Source of the DNA: Aulostomus chinensis
Lineage: Eukaryota; Chordata; Actinopteri; Syngnathiformes; Aulostomidae
DNA: 64,000 bases
Direction: 5' to 3'
Assembly (NCBI GenBank): GCA_037954235.1
Contig: JBBMOA010000020.1
Span: 13,465,677-13,529,676, forward strand
The first letter of the stretch is position 1. Every line of letters starts with the position of its first letter. Below are positions 13,362 through 25,613 of the stretch, piece by piece. Under the pieces are notes generated by a model that had not been told where the DNA came from, made no database searches, and saw only the letters and a program-made list of their open reading frames with translations. The translations under genes were made by a program, and so were the position numbers.

Positions 13362-15639
13362 AAAAGCAGTTTGCATGCAGAGCTCTATCTGCTCTACGTT
13401 ATACAACTGCGTTTACTGCGTTTATATTTTGACCTGCTTTCCTGATGTCATTTCTCACTATTCAAAAAAATCACTATGTTTTGTTGTTTGGATTTTAAAA
13501 TGAATGAACACTGGTGGGCTTGTGAAGACTGGCAAATAAATACAGACTCAGGTGCTTGTGTTTATTATAATAAAGAAAGATTTCCCAGAAGAAAGGAAGA
13601 TGTTGGATGTGATCTCGTCTCTTTTTGGCTTTTTGCTCCGTCTTATCGCTGTCAAATTTCGGACTCTGTTCGAATACTTCTTGAATTCAGCTCATAGAGA
13701 TGTCTCCCTCCATCGAGCCTGGCCTGTCGGGGATTAAAGTTATAAATCGTCACTTTTTGTCTCCATCTACTGGCAGAGACGATTATTACAAACAACTGTC
13801 AACATGCTGCTACTCTGTTTTTACTGTTGCAGCAGTAAAATGGTGTTTAAATTAAAATCCACTTGGATCTGACAACTTTTGTAACATCCAGAACAGTCTA
13901 GAGGGGCTGCATGAGGAATTTATCCCAATTCATCCAAAAGTTAGCCGAAGGTTAATCGGGAGAAGCCATCATGGCTGGTGTCTATCCTTCTAGCGGCACA
14001 GGAAAGCCGCCACAATCTTAGTCTACTGTAACATGGAGAGTGATTAACTCAACAGCAACAGGTTTCATGAATATTATGAGAACTTATTTGATCAGAATAT
14101 ATGGAACTTTCATTAATATGTATCTTTAAATTCTCCAAATGATCTGTTGTCTCTCTCCTAGTGTTTATCCTCCAAAAGAACAAGCTCTTCAGATAAAATC
14201 CGAAAGAAAACTCAAATGGTTTCTGGAGGAGGCTGCACAGTATCAAAAATGTGTCTCAGTGGTCAATTTCCAGTCAGAGAGGCATATGAGCATTACATTT
14301 CTCCCAAGGGCAGGCGGGGGGGGGGGGGGGGGGTGTGACTGTTGTAGACCGCAAAATTTCCAAAGAAACACAGTAAATGAAATCAGGTTTTGGGCACTGG
14401 CAATCATTTTTTTGGGGGTCTTTTTGTGGTAGACTGTTACCCTCACTACAATCCAGATGGAGGAGATTACAACTCTAATAGCTCTCCATAGTTGCTAAAC
14501 CCAGCTTCAAAGCAGGGAGGCTACACACTGCTGTGCAATGTCCTGGCAGCTAACCGTGATTCATATCTGAAATCATGTCTTATGGGAAGCTGCGGTAACA
14601 CACCAACCCAGCTTGTTCTCTGAACCAGGAAAGAGATACAGAGATAAATGTCAGAGCTCTCGCCTGAACCTCTCCCTTCTCTTTCATTTCAAGAAGAGAC
14701 GATAGATGAGCGTTTAGTGTGTGTGTGTGTAATTAGCCAGTTGGCCGCTTTTGAACGCGATCTTGACAAATAACAACGAAATGATGAGTGTATTTGTCAA
14801 AAGTGAGTGGACCAAATGTGAAACATAATGAGAGCGACAGATTAGACTCAAATTAGCTTGAGCCTTATTTTCACACACAATCGTACAGGAATGTTTTGGT
14901 ATGATAAAGTCATATCAGGGAAGTTAAATGGAAAGTTAACATGGAGGAAAATGAGTTCAGAAATAATAAACGTGTCAAAGGTAGGTGCCCTGCCAACAGT
15001 GTGTTTTGATTATCAAGAGAAGGCGCTCCTGGCCTTGGCTGTCACTGGCATGGACTTTTCCGATGACGTATTTGTATCTGCTGCAGAGGATAACAATGAA
15101 GTAATAGAACATTTGAGTAAGTTGGCATATGACAAAGTGCTTTAAAACATGCCATCAGATAAATGAGTGCACTGATACAGGAGAAATGATTCCCTTGATC
15201 TGGCACCGAGGTTTGAACATTCAGATCTTGTTAAGCTGCGCATTCCCAATTTTGATATTTTCCCCTTTTTTCTAAAGGAATGATGCAACTCGTGGGAAAA
15301 ATAATGCTTATTTACTTTATTTCTGTGAGTTTGCTAACCGCTAAGAAGCCATGCTAGCTAAAAACTTATCTAGCAAAGACTGGTTTTGCTTAAATGTTGT
15401 CAGCTGTAATTTAAATGTCTATGTCCACAGAGATGAAAAGAAATCCTTACAACGCAGATATGAACATAATGCCCCCCGGTGTGGTTCTCAGTGGATGAGG
15501 AGACCCAAGATAAACTGGAGGACATGCAGTTTAACGTACAAACACTCGACATCCAGTGAGTACATCGTGCTAAACGTGCATGAAATCGGTTTAATTGTTA
15601 AGTCTTATTTGAATGCTTTTATGTCCATATGATCTCGTA

Positions 15640-17319
15640 TTATCTTGTCTGCTTCAGAGGATTTTATACCGACCCCTCAGTGGAAAGGGTGAAAGGACTC
15701 TTGCACGGTGACTTGGATTCAGCTGCCAAGTTTGCTGAACCTCATGTGGCAGTTCCTCTTGCCTGTCTCAGGAATCGGAAGAAGGAGCAGACAAAAAAGC
15801 AAAACTTTAGCCGTGACAACGTACTCCAAGAGAACAAGAAACTCTGCAGAACATTTGCATGCAATCAGGTAATAAGCCTTATATCTGAAAAGCAACTTCC
15901 ATGTTCATGATCTTGCTCCACACTAACTCACTGGTGTTCTTTAGTCATCCAGACACTTCAGGTCATTGCCGGGCGAGAGGACGACGCTGCCAGCACGGAG
16001 CGCGAAGGACAACATCCTGGACCAGTTAAAGTGCAATCAGGTTATCAGTGGGATGACTGGGTGAGTCCCACAGAAGGCAGCACCTGTAATAGCAGGGTGC
16101 AACAAAGTATTACATCCACAAAACTAAAACTAAGAGGGAAATGAGTGGTGTAGTGTTTTGTATGTTAACTGCTGTCCTCTGTGCAGGAGTGGGAAGACCA
16201 CCCAGAGCCCTCAGTTCATCCTGGATGCCTCTTTGAGTGGACCGGCAGAGCAGGTTGCTAACATAATCTGCAAACAACCACGGCGTATCTCTGGCATTCC
16301 TGTGGCCCAGAGAGTTGCCCAAGAGCGTAAGGAGAGTCGGGGTAACACAGTAGGCTACCAGATCCGTCTGGAGAGTGTCAGGGGAAAGCACGTGTTACAT
16401 GTCCCCACATCTGTTTGCCAAAACAGATACAAGCTGTTCTCTCAACATGGAAATAAAATGAAAGTAAAGCAGTGCCTGTTTTTTTCATGGGCTTTGAACT
16501 TGAAGAATTTCGTCGATAGCATCGAAATGTGTCCGAATAATATACTCTCACCATCTCAGAGCATGCGAAACTTTAATTTTGAAATAATTTATTCATGTAC
16601 TTGGCTCAGTTTATGCAAATATCCTTCTCTCTGAAATCATTTCTGTCAGACGCCGGCCACCAGACTGCTTTATTGTACCACGGGCGTGTTACTGTGACGT
16701 CTGGAGAACGAGGCAGACCTGAAAGGCGTCACACACGTCATCGTGGACGAGGTGCACGAGCGCACGGAGGAGAGGTGAGATTTATTCACATCACGGAGAT
16801 ATGCTACAACGCGTGCTGTAATTAAATGAATGACTTCCTGTCGCTGGTCCTCAAAAACCCGATTTTTGAGAGGTCAGACCTGAAGATGATTCTGATGAGG
16901 GCCACTCTCAACACCAAACTCTTCTCCCAGTATTTCTTTGACTGCCCTGCAGTCCACATTCCTGGGAATAAATCCCATGTAGTCCCTGTTTTAAGTAGAA
17001 CCTGCTGATACTCTGCTAGTTTTATCACCCTCTCAGTGAATATCATCACCCTCTCATATCATCGCTCATTCCAGGACGTACCTTCCCCGTGGAGCAGTAT
17101 TTCTTGGAAGATATTATCTCTAAAACCAGGTGAGTAACTTTTAAACTTTTGACCTGTATGAATGTGTTAGGATGTGTTAAGCTGCGTATCAAGGAGGCCA
17201 AGAGGATGAAGGGAGGGACAATAGGAGGAAGTCCAGGGCTTTCCCTAAAAAGAACTACGCTGACAACTCCATCCCCGACCAAGAGCTCAGCCTGGAGGAG
17301 CTGGCGGTCCGATACAAAG
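15640..17319 (+). pseudogene. dhx57: dhx57 pseudogene, linker and first RecA-domain relics
   Basis: Exon relics: about 15648-15870 (ends LQENKKLCRTFACNQ), 15955-16060 (ends GMTG), 16187 to about 16383 (P-loop to RLESVR), 16650-16774 (DEVH box at 16746-16757), 16831 to about 16965 (motif III), about 17075-17130 (RTFPVEQYFLEDI) and up to 17319 (IPDQELSLEELAVRYKG). Motif III reads RAT (16898-16906) where the family has SAT. A TGA replaces the expected Arg at 16695-16697, consistent with CGA to TGA decay. Confidence 0.9.
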
Positions 17320-17404
17320 GTGATTGGAGAACAAGTGTACCGCCTTCATCTGATCTGATTGGATGACTCTTTCCTATCACTGTGCACTGACCTTAACTTG
17401 TTTT

Positions 17405-18619
17405 ACCGTTGATACAGCAACCAGTTATGCTGTGCTGTGGACGATGGGCGGGTGTGTCCATGGGATAAACATCAGGAAGCCAATGACAAGAAGCTGTGCT
17501 TTTGATTAGTGACCATCTGACCTTGGTACAGTCCTGCCAGGTAGTGTACCTTTCTGGAAGAGAAACTATGTCAACATGGCTTTTTCACTGGGTTCACCTC
17601 TCTTTCAGGAATGGTGCGGTGCTGCAAAGGATGGCAACCTGGCCAGCCAGCAGTACTGCAAGAAGAACTTCCTGTCTTTGTGTAGCCTTACAGGTTTTTA
17701 ATTTCACTTCCTCACTCAGTATTAAGCTTCACCTGCAAACGCAACAATTAAGTAATGGAGCAGTTCAGTTTTTTTTTTGATATTGTAAGACGTCTTCCCT
17801 GTTTTGTGTGCAGGAGATCTCCAGTGTAAAGAGGCAGTTTGCAGAGCTGCTTTCAGACATCGGTTTTATTGAAGGAGGACTGAGGGCCAGGAACATTGAG
17901 AGGATGGGCTTTGCAGGATCCGACGGTGTGCTGGAGGCAACTGGCACAGAGGTAACTCCCTCACACATGCACCGTAATACTTCACATTCATGGTAACACA
18001 TCAGCTTTACAGCATTCCCTTTGTTGCCAGTCCAAGTCAAGTCCCTAGTCTCCAAATTCAGCAGTTAGTTCTTTCTCTGGATTAATCTCTTGTGTTTCTT
18101 TCCAGGCCAATTTACACGCCAACAACATCCCACTTCTATCAGCCGTCCTCTGTGCTGCCCTTTCCCCAAATGTGGTGCAGGTGTGTATTTGTTGTCTCTC
18201 ACTGTCGGAGTAGAGCGATAATCGATATTCAGCCGTCTCCTGTTTGATATCCCTACGTGTGCCGTACCAGGTCCAAGCCCCGTTCCCGTTGAGCAGCGGA
18301 AAAATGAAAGACATGCGGTTCATGACCAAGAGTGACGGCTGCGACAACCTTCACCCCCCATCTGTGACGTCTGGGGTGAGTTGAATAAGCTAGAGGAAGT
18401 GAAGCTAAATATGGAACAACTTTGAACTGTCACCAACCTTGGGCCTCTCCTGACAACAACTGCAATTACTTGATGTAATACGAGAAAGTGAGGAGCAGTC
18501 GGGTGTTTATCAGGGAGCGCAGCCAAGTTTCTGCATACGCCCTGATGCTCTTTGGAGGCGGGAGGACCAATGTGGAGCTTCAAAACGGGCAGTTTCTAAT
18601 GTCACTGGATGACGGCTGA
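17405..18619 (+). pseudogene. dhx57: dhx57 pseudogene, C-terminal domain relics
   Basis: Relics: PWDKHQEANDKK from about 17459, continued in another frame as ISDHLTLVQ; 17609-17693 (SQQYCKKNFLS); 17814-17951, 46 codons in frame (VKRQFAELLSDIGF); 18106-18180 (VLCAALSPNVVQ); 18271-18375 (MRFMTKSDGC); and up to 18619 (YEKVRSSRVFIRERS ... MLFGGGRTNVELQ). Several exons still have clean AG/GT borders. The last block has a TAA at 18476-18478 and ends at TGA 18617-18619, where the family has Trp. Confidence 0.9.
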
Positions 18620-20212
18620 TTCGTTTTGTTGCCCCCTCTTTTCATGTAATCACAAAACGTTCGATCAATAATGGCAAATTATCAAGAAGATCTTTGTCTT
18701 ATTTGTCCTGTCAATTAATAATATCTCGTATTGATTTGGAGTCACATGACCTTAGAGTAATGGAAAACTGAATTGTGTGATTTTCCATGAAAATACCTTT
18801 CGCGTCAACTAACCTCAGAGCAACTGAAATAGAATGAGCTGCGAAATTTGCAGTTTTCCTTAAAAATAAAAATAAAAAATACAAGTATCACTAAGTCTCT
18901 AAGTATGGAAATGAAATGACGATAACAATCATGACGATTCCAGTATAATTCAAAAGTCAAAGGTGTACTTGATCATACTGTGTTTTAACAAGACCAGATG
19001 AAACCTTGTACATGGCTTGGGAACCACAATGTGGACAAATTATTAGCAAGTTTGTCGTGGGGTCCATCGTGTATTCCTGGGTATTGTATGTTCATCTGTA
19101 GTGGTTCAGTAATGTCAGCTTTTAAGAAGTTTGATTTGTGTATCAAAATTGGTTTAAAAGGATGTTTCTCCAAGAGTAGAGAGCCTTTAAATAAACTCCT
19201 TTACCCAAGGTACCCACCACCGTTTACCAAAATATCAGCTCACCTTTATTGATTCAATTACAATACCGCTAAGCGGTTCTAGGAAATGGATGGATGGACT
19301 TCTTACAGGAAACAACAGGTTCCTTCCTCTAGAAACATTTCCCTTACCTTTACCAATATTCCACACTTTGGAGCCGCTTCGTGTGAAAAAAAAAATGTAA
19401 AAGCGCAACTCTCTTCTTCCCACATGCTGTATCAACCCTGGCGGACGTTGGAGAAAACTCCACTCAGACACATTTCAACTTGTCCACTCAGTCAGTCAGT
19501 CAGCGACCACAGTGGTTGTAGGTTTGTGCTGCCAAAATAAGAACACACTTGGAGGAGCAGGAAGGTGCGTTGTAGAGAGATGAGAAGAGCAGATGTGCCT
19601 CTCTGTCTTGGCACTGTCCTGGAGGTTTGGAACCTCATTAATCGATCACAGTGTCTCAAAACGGTCTTCTTTGGGGTTTCACGGCCTCTTTATCAGATCT
19701 ATATGAGCTGACTTTAAGCAGTGTAGCAAGCCCACAAACCCACAATCCTTTTCTCTGTCTTTGCGGTTTACGAGCTACTAAAACAACAATATGGTGCCGA
19801 TGTGATTAGATAATGAGACGGAGCGTCGTGAAAGTGCGCTTTGTATTTACACGCGCGCAGCTGTTTATCGAGAGAATGTGTTCTGAAGGTGCGGCGCGCA
19901 GTGATTGATGGGAGATGTTAAATGCGCATTGGACCTCACACAGTCACAGACGAAAGGTCAGCGTCAATGCTTAAGTGTAAGAAAACACCACCTTCTCCCC
20001 AAGTTAATGACGCTCCTAATCGTCTGTGTTTTTCCAGGTTTGTTTCCATCATAAAAAGTCATTTTAGTCTCCATGACATGAAATGAATTTAGCTGCTGAC
20101 AGATTGGGGATTTGTAGCAGCACTCTGTTAACCTGACCTAATTACCTTGAGAGGCATTTGCCTTGAAAATATTTCCTTATTTTACTGCCATAGATTGTGG
20201 AATACCTTTTTT

Positions 20213-20278
<66 letters not shown>
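20213..20278. repeat. GT microsatellite
   Basis: A pure GT tract of about 65 bp. Confidence 0.95.
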
Positions 20279-20280
<2 letters not shown>

Positions 20281-23221
20281 GAACAGATTGCGTTGACTTT
20301 TTTTTTAAAGGCAAGTAGAGTGAATGTTTCCAGGGAAGGAGCCAAGTTTCAGGACTTAAACAGCATTTAATGTCATGAATAGAGGGGATAACGTATTCAA
20401 AGTCCCCCGTCGCTATGTCTTCCTCCTGCGATGACACAGACGACCGTGCAACATTAAAGTTCATCTTTCATTTTTCAGAGTTTTTCTTTCTCCGTGTAAC
20501 CCTTACTCTTACATTTACGCAACAAAACTCATAATCTAAAAAGATGACCATGTCTTTGATTCTGACCTCTCATTGCCCCTTGCAGAGGTTCCTGGGATTG
20601 GATTCCAGACAACACTGGTGCACCAAAAGGATGATATAATTGAATGATTTCATGTTTGACTTTTACAATGATCTCAGAGAATAATAAAATTAAGAATAAA
20701 ATAAAGCCTCCAGCCTGTGTTTTGTTTCTGGCTCCTGTTTGTACAATCCACTCCTGCTGAGGAGACACTAAATTACCAGGAATTGTGGTCTTAATCTCAC
20801 TAGCAACTGACCAAGACCCAAGCAGTTTAATAAGCTTTGAGTCACCGTAGAGCAGTCTAGCATGTTAAGAATTTTAGAGTCGTACTTTTATTTGAACTCC
20901 GGTGGAATGATAATGGAGTATAACGTAAAAGGAATTGCAAGGATGTAATTTTTGGGAACAAAAACCAAGACATGAACCAACGCTGAGTTCTTTAAAAGGG
21001 CACTTGAGGATGCCGCCACCGGGTTCACTGCAATACTAGGTGGCGCTAGAGAGCACACACTAAAATATCTGCTTTTGCTGTGTGTAATGTGAAGACAACA
21101 CAGCAGAACTTTGATGCATATCAAATTACGCTTAGGTCACTCAACGGTTCTGTCTTGAATGCGGCCATTTTTGAGTTTATTCCAATAATTTCTTTTGTGC
21201 TTTGATTTTTGGACTCTTAAATTTGCGTCACCACGGATTCCTTATTTTCAGTCTTTGCAATATGTTATGTTTTATTTTGAAGTTCACTTCTCTTATGCGC
21301 ACACCTGTGTTACTTCCTGTCTGTTTTCGCCCCTTTTTTTAGTCTCACCTGTGTCTTGTCAGTTTATCAGTCCTGTCAGTCACAGCTGTGCTCCCGCTGT
21401 TGGTTGCCCTACCACCTCCTTTCACGCGCTCGTGTCCTCTCACCTGTTTCTTGTTGCGTGATTAGCAGAATATGTGTTGAAGATCACATTCTCGTGTTTG
21501 TCTTTGTCACTTTGTCTGTTCTGTTTTCTTCTATCTGCCCGCTTGTCTTGCTGCCTGTTTGTTGTCTCCCCAGTTTGCCCTCTGGTGTTTTGTTTTGTTT
21601 TTTTTTTTTTTTAAGTTTTCCAGTTCAGTTTCCAGCAAAGCTTTTGTTTTATGTAACAAAATGCATTTTTGGAGTTTTATGAAGTTCTGCCTGCTTCCCT
21701 TTCTGCGTTGGGGTCTGGCTCTACCGTCCACCGCGACAGCTTGAATGGAATCCAGTTATTACAATTAGCTGTTTGATGGTAAAATATCAAATTTGGCGTC
21801 CTCACCACGGTAGCATTGCTAACCGAAAATGTAGTCTCAACAGTATCATCACCAGGGTCTAAAGGCTTTTCTTGCCAAATTTTAGATAGATGCAGTTGAC
21901 CTGCTAGAGGGAGTGCGTCAAGGTGTAAAGTAACCATGTTATTGCCTGTGGCCACCAGGTGGCACTATGACAGATCTGCTCCCAAATCGAACGGGCTGGC
22001 CAGTATCCACCCCTCCTGCACATTTGGTGCAACTAAGCCTGATAGTTTCTGTGTAAACTTGCAGACAGTCAAACAAAAATGGAGGGGGGGGGGGGGGTAC
22101 TAATAAATCCTGCTGCTGAGTCAAAATGCATCAGGCTGTATTCATTCACTCGTGGAGCTTCTACCTATTAAATAATGTTCTATTACTTGCATGTCAGCAG
22201 CCAGAAGAGTCATCTGGAGATTTGTGGCTGTCTCTGAACGTCCAGCGTTTTATTTGACATCGTCACCGCAGGGATTCGAAAACCTGTGCTTGACGAATTA
22301 TGCAACACTTTTTTAAAGATATACAAATGTTTCATAAGACTACATTGGATAATTGTAAACTATTTTGAGTATTCCCTGTCTATCCACTGCGAGGCAGGAC
22401 CCCAAAACTTTTCCTGCTTTGGGCCCCTGGATTGAGGGGGCCGGTCCTGTTCTTCATCTTTGGGAGAACAAAACAGAGCTGAAAGGAACTATAAATTTTA
22501 TGGGTGGACACAAACATGACCTGTATTAACTTTTCATGATAGGACATAGGAAGAATAAACAGGCTGACATGCGCAAAATAAACACTGCCTATTAGCTCTC
22601 ATGAGCAATTGGAATTATATTGAATATAGGAAATAAAACAGGAATAATATTGTGTTCCTCAACTCTTCTTAGCCCTCTGTTTTGCTTTCTCTCTTCACCC
22701 TTCAACTGCAATGATTTAAGCTCTCTAGAATGAAGTCTAACTTTTTCCAGCCCAAACAGCGTGACCCACTTCTATCAAAAAAAAAAAAAGTAACCAAAAA
22801 GTATCATGTGGAAAACAGTTAGAGGTCTTGCATTCTTTACCGCCACACGTTTGTCTCATGAGATTTTAGTGTTCTTGTTAGAATGTGTTCTATTCAAATG
22901 TGCGCATTTACACAGTCACACCTGAAAGAAACCGAAATTTATAATGAAAAATCTGGTTTGTGGAGCGTCAGCTGGACCTGGATTCAATCAATCAAGAGTT
23001 TCTGCCCCTATTTGATGTAAAAGATTTGCGTTGGTTTTTTTTTTTTTTTTTACACAGACCTTGACTTTCACTTCAGTGCATAAAAACTATTACAGCGGGT
23101 CTGACACAAGCTGGAAAAAATAGCTGACGTGATGGTTTAGTGCCATGTCATCACAAATGAATGTCACCGTGTTTGCTTGGCAGAGCTGAACTTCAACATT
23201 TTTAGACTAATTTAGGAGGTA

Positions 23222-23256
<35 letters not shown>

Positions 23257-23260
23257 CGCG
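23222..23260. repeat. GT then GC alternating tract
   Basis: A GT run passes directly into a GC run, giving an alternating purine-pyrimidine tract of about 39 bp with Z-DNA potential. Confidence 0.9.
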
Positions 23261-25280
23261 TTTTTGCATAAAAAGTTGATGGCGATCAACATTTTATCTT
23301 CCCCTTTTCTTATGTCAGTTTTTATCTGAGCCGGATCGAAGTAGATGCAACAAATCCTAACGTGGAACAGAATCACTATGAGAGTCTGCTTTATGAGAAG
23401 AGAAATCGACAATAACATCAGCGATCCTTCATGTGGCTTTGCCAAACTTCTGTCCACTTCTCTGGTGTGCGCAGCCACATTTTTTTTTCCACGGGGACCA
23501 TCCAAGACCACCATGCCAAGATGAACACCGGCGCACCCCCAAAAAAAAAAAAAATTGGATGCGTGATTAAAAGAAGCTCCAATGAACTTTATATTTTTCA
23601 ACTTATATTTTGGTGATGATTTAAGTAGCCTCCATGGACATAAGTGATATTGTTTCCTGGAATGATGATCCTTTTTCCCATGAGTACCACCCCCTCGTCG
23701 GGAAAAGATCTTGACCATCTGGCTTTCACATGCAATTGTTATGAAAGCGAGGGAAAGAACTTATTTTTAATACTATATATATCTATTTTTAATTTATCTA
23801 TTAGCAACTAAATAGGACTAATAATTGTAACAATACGATATTGTCACATTTACCTATTTTTTTTAGCCACTTTTCAATAAAGTCATAGAAAGCTAGCATA
23901 AAATATAAGCTGTAGTCATAATTTTATGGTAATGACAGTAAAGTATACCTCCTAGAACTGCACACACAAATACAATGAAGAGATCAGCCAGATTTCACAG
24001 AAGTACATGAAATTGCCACAAAAATGACCACAACCTACTGCATGATGTGGTGATGTCATAACATCTGTTAAAAAGACTTGCCAGCATCATGGAAACTGGT
24101 CGCTGGAAACTTGGTTGTGGTGGATCAATTAAATCCTTGGTTCAGGAACACAGCGCTGGGCGGAGGTTACACTGTTGTTGTGTAGCGCAGAAAACGTTAT
24201 TTTATCATTATTCATTTATAACAGCTTCTTGAAATCCCATTCACCGTAGAGGAATAATGTTTTATGTATCAAATTGTCCTTAAAGTTAAGGTTCTGGTTA
24301 AGTTTTGCCCCCCCCCCAAAAATCACTTGGGTTAAGGTTAGGAAAACATTATGAGCTGGACTAATGACAGTGGTGAAAGGTTGGCTTGTAACTGGGACTC
24401 GAACACCTCTCTCCCAGCTACATTTCTGCGGTGGGTGGATCTAATTTAACACTTGGCAAGTTTAATTTAGCTTAATTGTTAAAAATATGACTATATTTTG
24501 GTTGGTTATTACATAATGCCCTGTATCATTATCATTTTCATCAAAAACAAAGTGCAATTCTCGCATTTTGCAACCGTAACCACTGCGATATGTCACAATT
24601 TACTGTAAAATGCCGAGAAATTTATCCCAGGCTGAGTTCAAGCTGTTAATTACAAAATTAGTTTTTTCATAATGAAGTGAAATTTATTACATTTTAGCAA
24701 GTTACTTCGTAATGGAGTGTTAAATGCCTCCTAATTGGCAGGCACCTCCACCCAGCACATAAAAAGAATGAGGATTGATTTCCATTGTTTTCATACCTGC
24801 TACAAACTTCCAACAGTGACATTTTATTCAATTTTTTCCCCCTTTACCTACTGTGCCATTATAATTATAAAGGCCGTGCAATAACAGAAAGTCCAAATCA
24901 TCTGTAGACTCTGGTCTTACATTTAGTGCTGGACTGTCTCTCATGTCTGTGAACGCCACTCCCAAAATGTGTATGTGTGTGTTGTATTGTGTGATTACAG
25001 CTGAGTTGAAGATTTCTCAAGACAAATTTTCCTTATGGGACAATTAAGTTGATTTTGAAATGCCACCACCAGCACTTCATGTGGTTGTGGTTACATATCT
25101 TTGGTGACATCGCCCTGAAGAGGCATATTTCACACCTTTCAAAGATGAAAACCATTCAGAATCTGGTTTGAATCCATTTTTTTTTTTTTTGGTTGTTATG
25201 ATGAAAATGCTCCTTCTCTACTTGATATTGCAAACCTCCTCTTAGTACCATTGTACCCTGCCCATCCACACCCACACACA

Positions 25281-25538
25281 TCCTTGTACTTATATCTTTG
25301 TGAGGACTTTCAATAATGTAATACATTCCCTAGCCCCTCACCCTAACCCTAACCATCTCAACTGACTGCCTGACCCTAAACCTGACCCTAAACCTGACCA
25401 GAACCTGATTCTAACCCCGACCCTAAAACCTAGTCTTGACCTTCAAACATCCCTTTGAAGATGTGAGGACCGGCTAAAATGTCCTCACTCTGTTGGTTAA
25501 ATACGTATTCTAGTCCTCAATATGTAGCAAGTACAAGA

Positions 25539-25540
<2 letters not shown>
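25281..25540. mobile_element. Small inverted-repeat element with telomere-like filling
   Basis: Bases 25281-25307 and 25513-25540 are imperfect inverted repeats sharing CTTGTACTT and TGAGGAC. The interior is rich in CCCTAA/CCCTGA variants. The element abuts a long CA microsatellite at 25540-25613. It has no coding capacity. The layout fits a non-autonomous element of a kind widespread in teleosts; the family name is not known to me. Confidence 0.65.

Positions 25541-25613
<73 letters not shown>
25540..25613. repeat. CA microsatellite
   Basis: A pure CA tract of about 73 bp, starting at the edge of the inverted-repeat element. Confidence 0.95.

Larger units (their letters stand above)
2304..15640. 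other. Intergenic, no supportable gene; repeats and microsatellites
   Basis: No open frame here could be matched to a protein family, and none has convincing splice sites joined to a known exon. Contents seen: telomere-like and AC/GC repeats (4430-4712), a SINE remnant (5567-5690), GT/G runs (10106-10159), AC (11306-11338), GT (11411-11456), GA (13314-13354) and a G run (14316-14333). An open frame at 14858-15145 just before the helicase pseudogene could not be identified. Confidence 0.6.
15640..18619 (+). pseudogene. dhx57: DHX57-like DExH-box RNA helicase, unprocessed pseudogene
   Basis: DHX57 is a putative ATP-dependent DExH-box RNA helicase. The segments here align in order with it and keep intron-like gaps, so this is a decayed genomic copy rather than a retrocopy. 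Recognisable blocks are LPARSAKDNILDQL, GMTG/SGKTTQSPQFILDASL (P-loop), ANIICKQPRRISGI, VGYQIRLESVR, RLLYCTTGVLL, VTHVIVDEVHERTEE (motif II DEVH), LKMILMRATLNTKLF (motif III), TFPVEQYFLEDII, then FAELLSDIGF, VLCAALSPNVVQ and SSRVFIRERS. In-frame stops lie at 16695-16697, 18476-18478 and 18617-18619. Frameshifts, missing splice dinucleotides and a deletion of the second RecA domain are described below. The C-terminus after SLDDG is not recovered. The N-terminal UBA and zinc-finger parts were not found, so the start is approximate. The family assignment is secure; whether a functional paralog exists elsewhere cannot be seen. Confidence 0.93.

Noticed and set aside
14858..15145. 95-codon open frame just upstream of the helicase relic, reading KALLALAVTGMDFSDDVFVS
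   Set aside because: I considered it as a 5' exon of the pseudogene or another gene, but it could not be aligned with DHX57 or any family I know and lacks clear splice borders.
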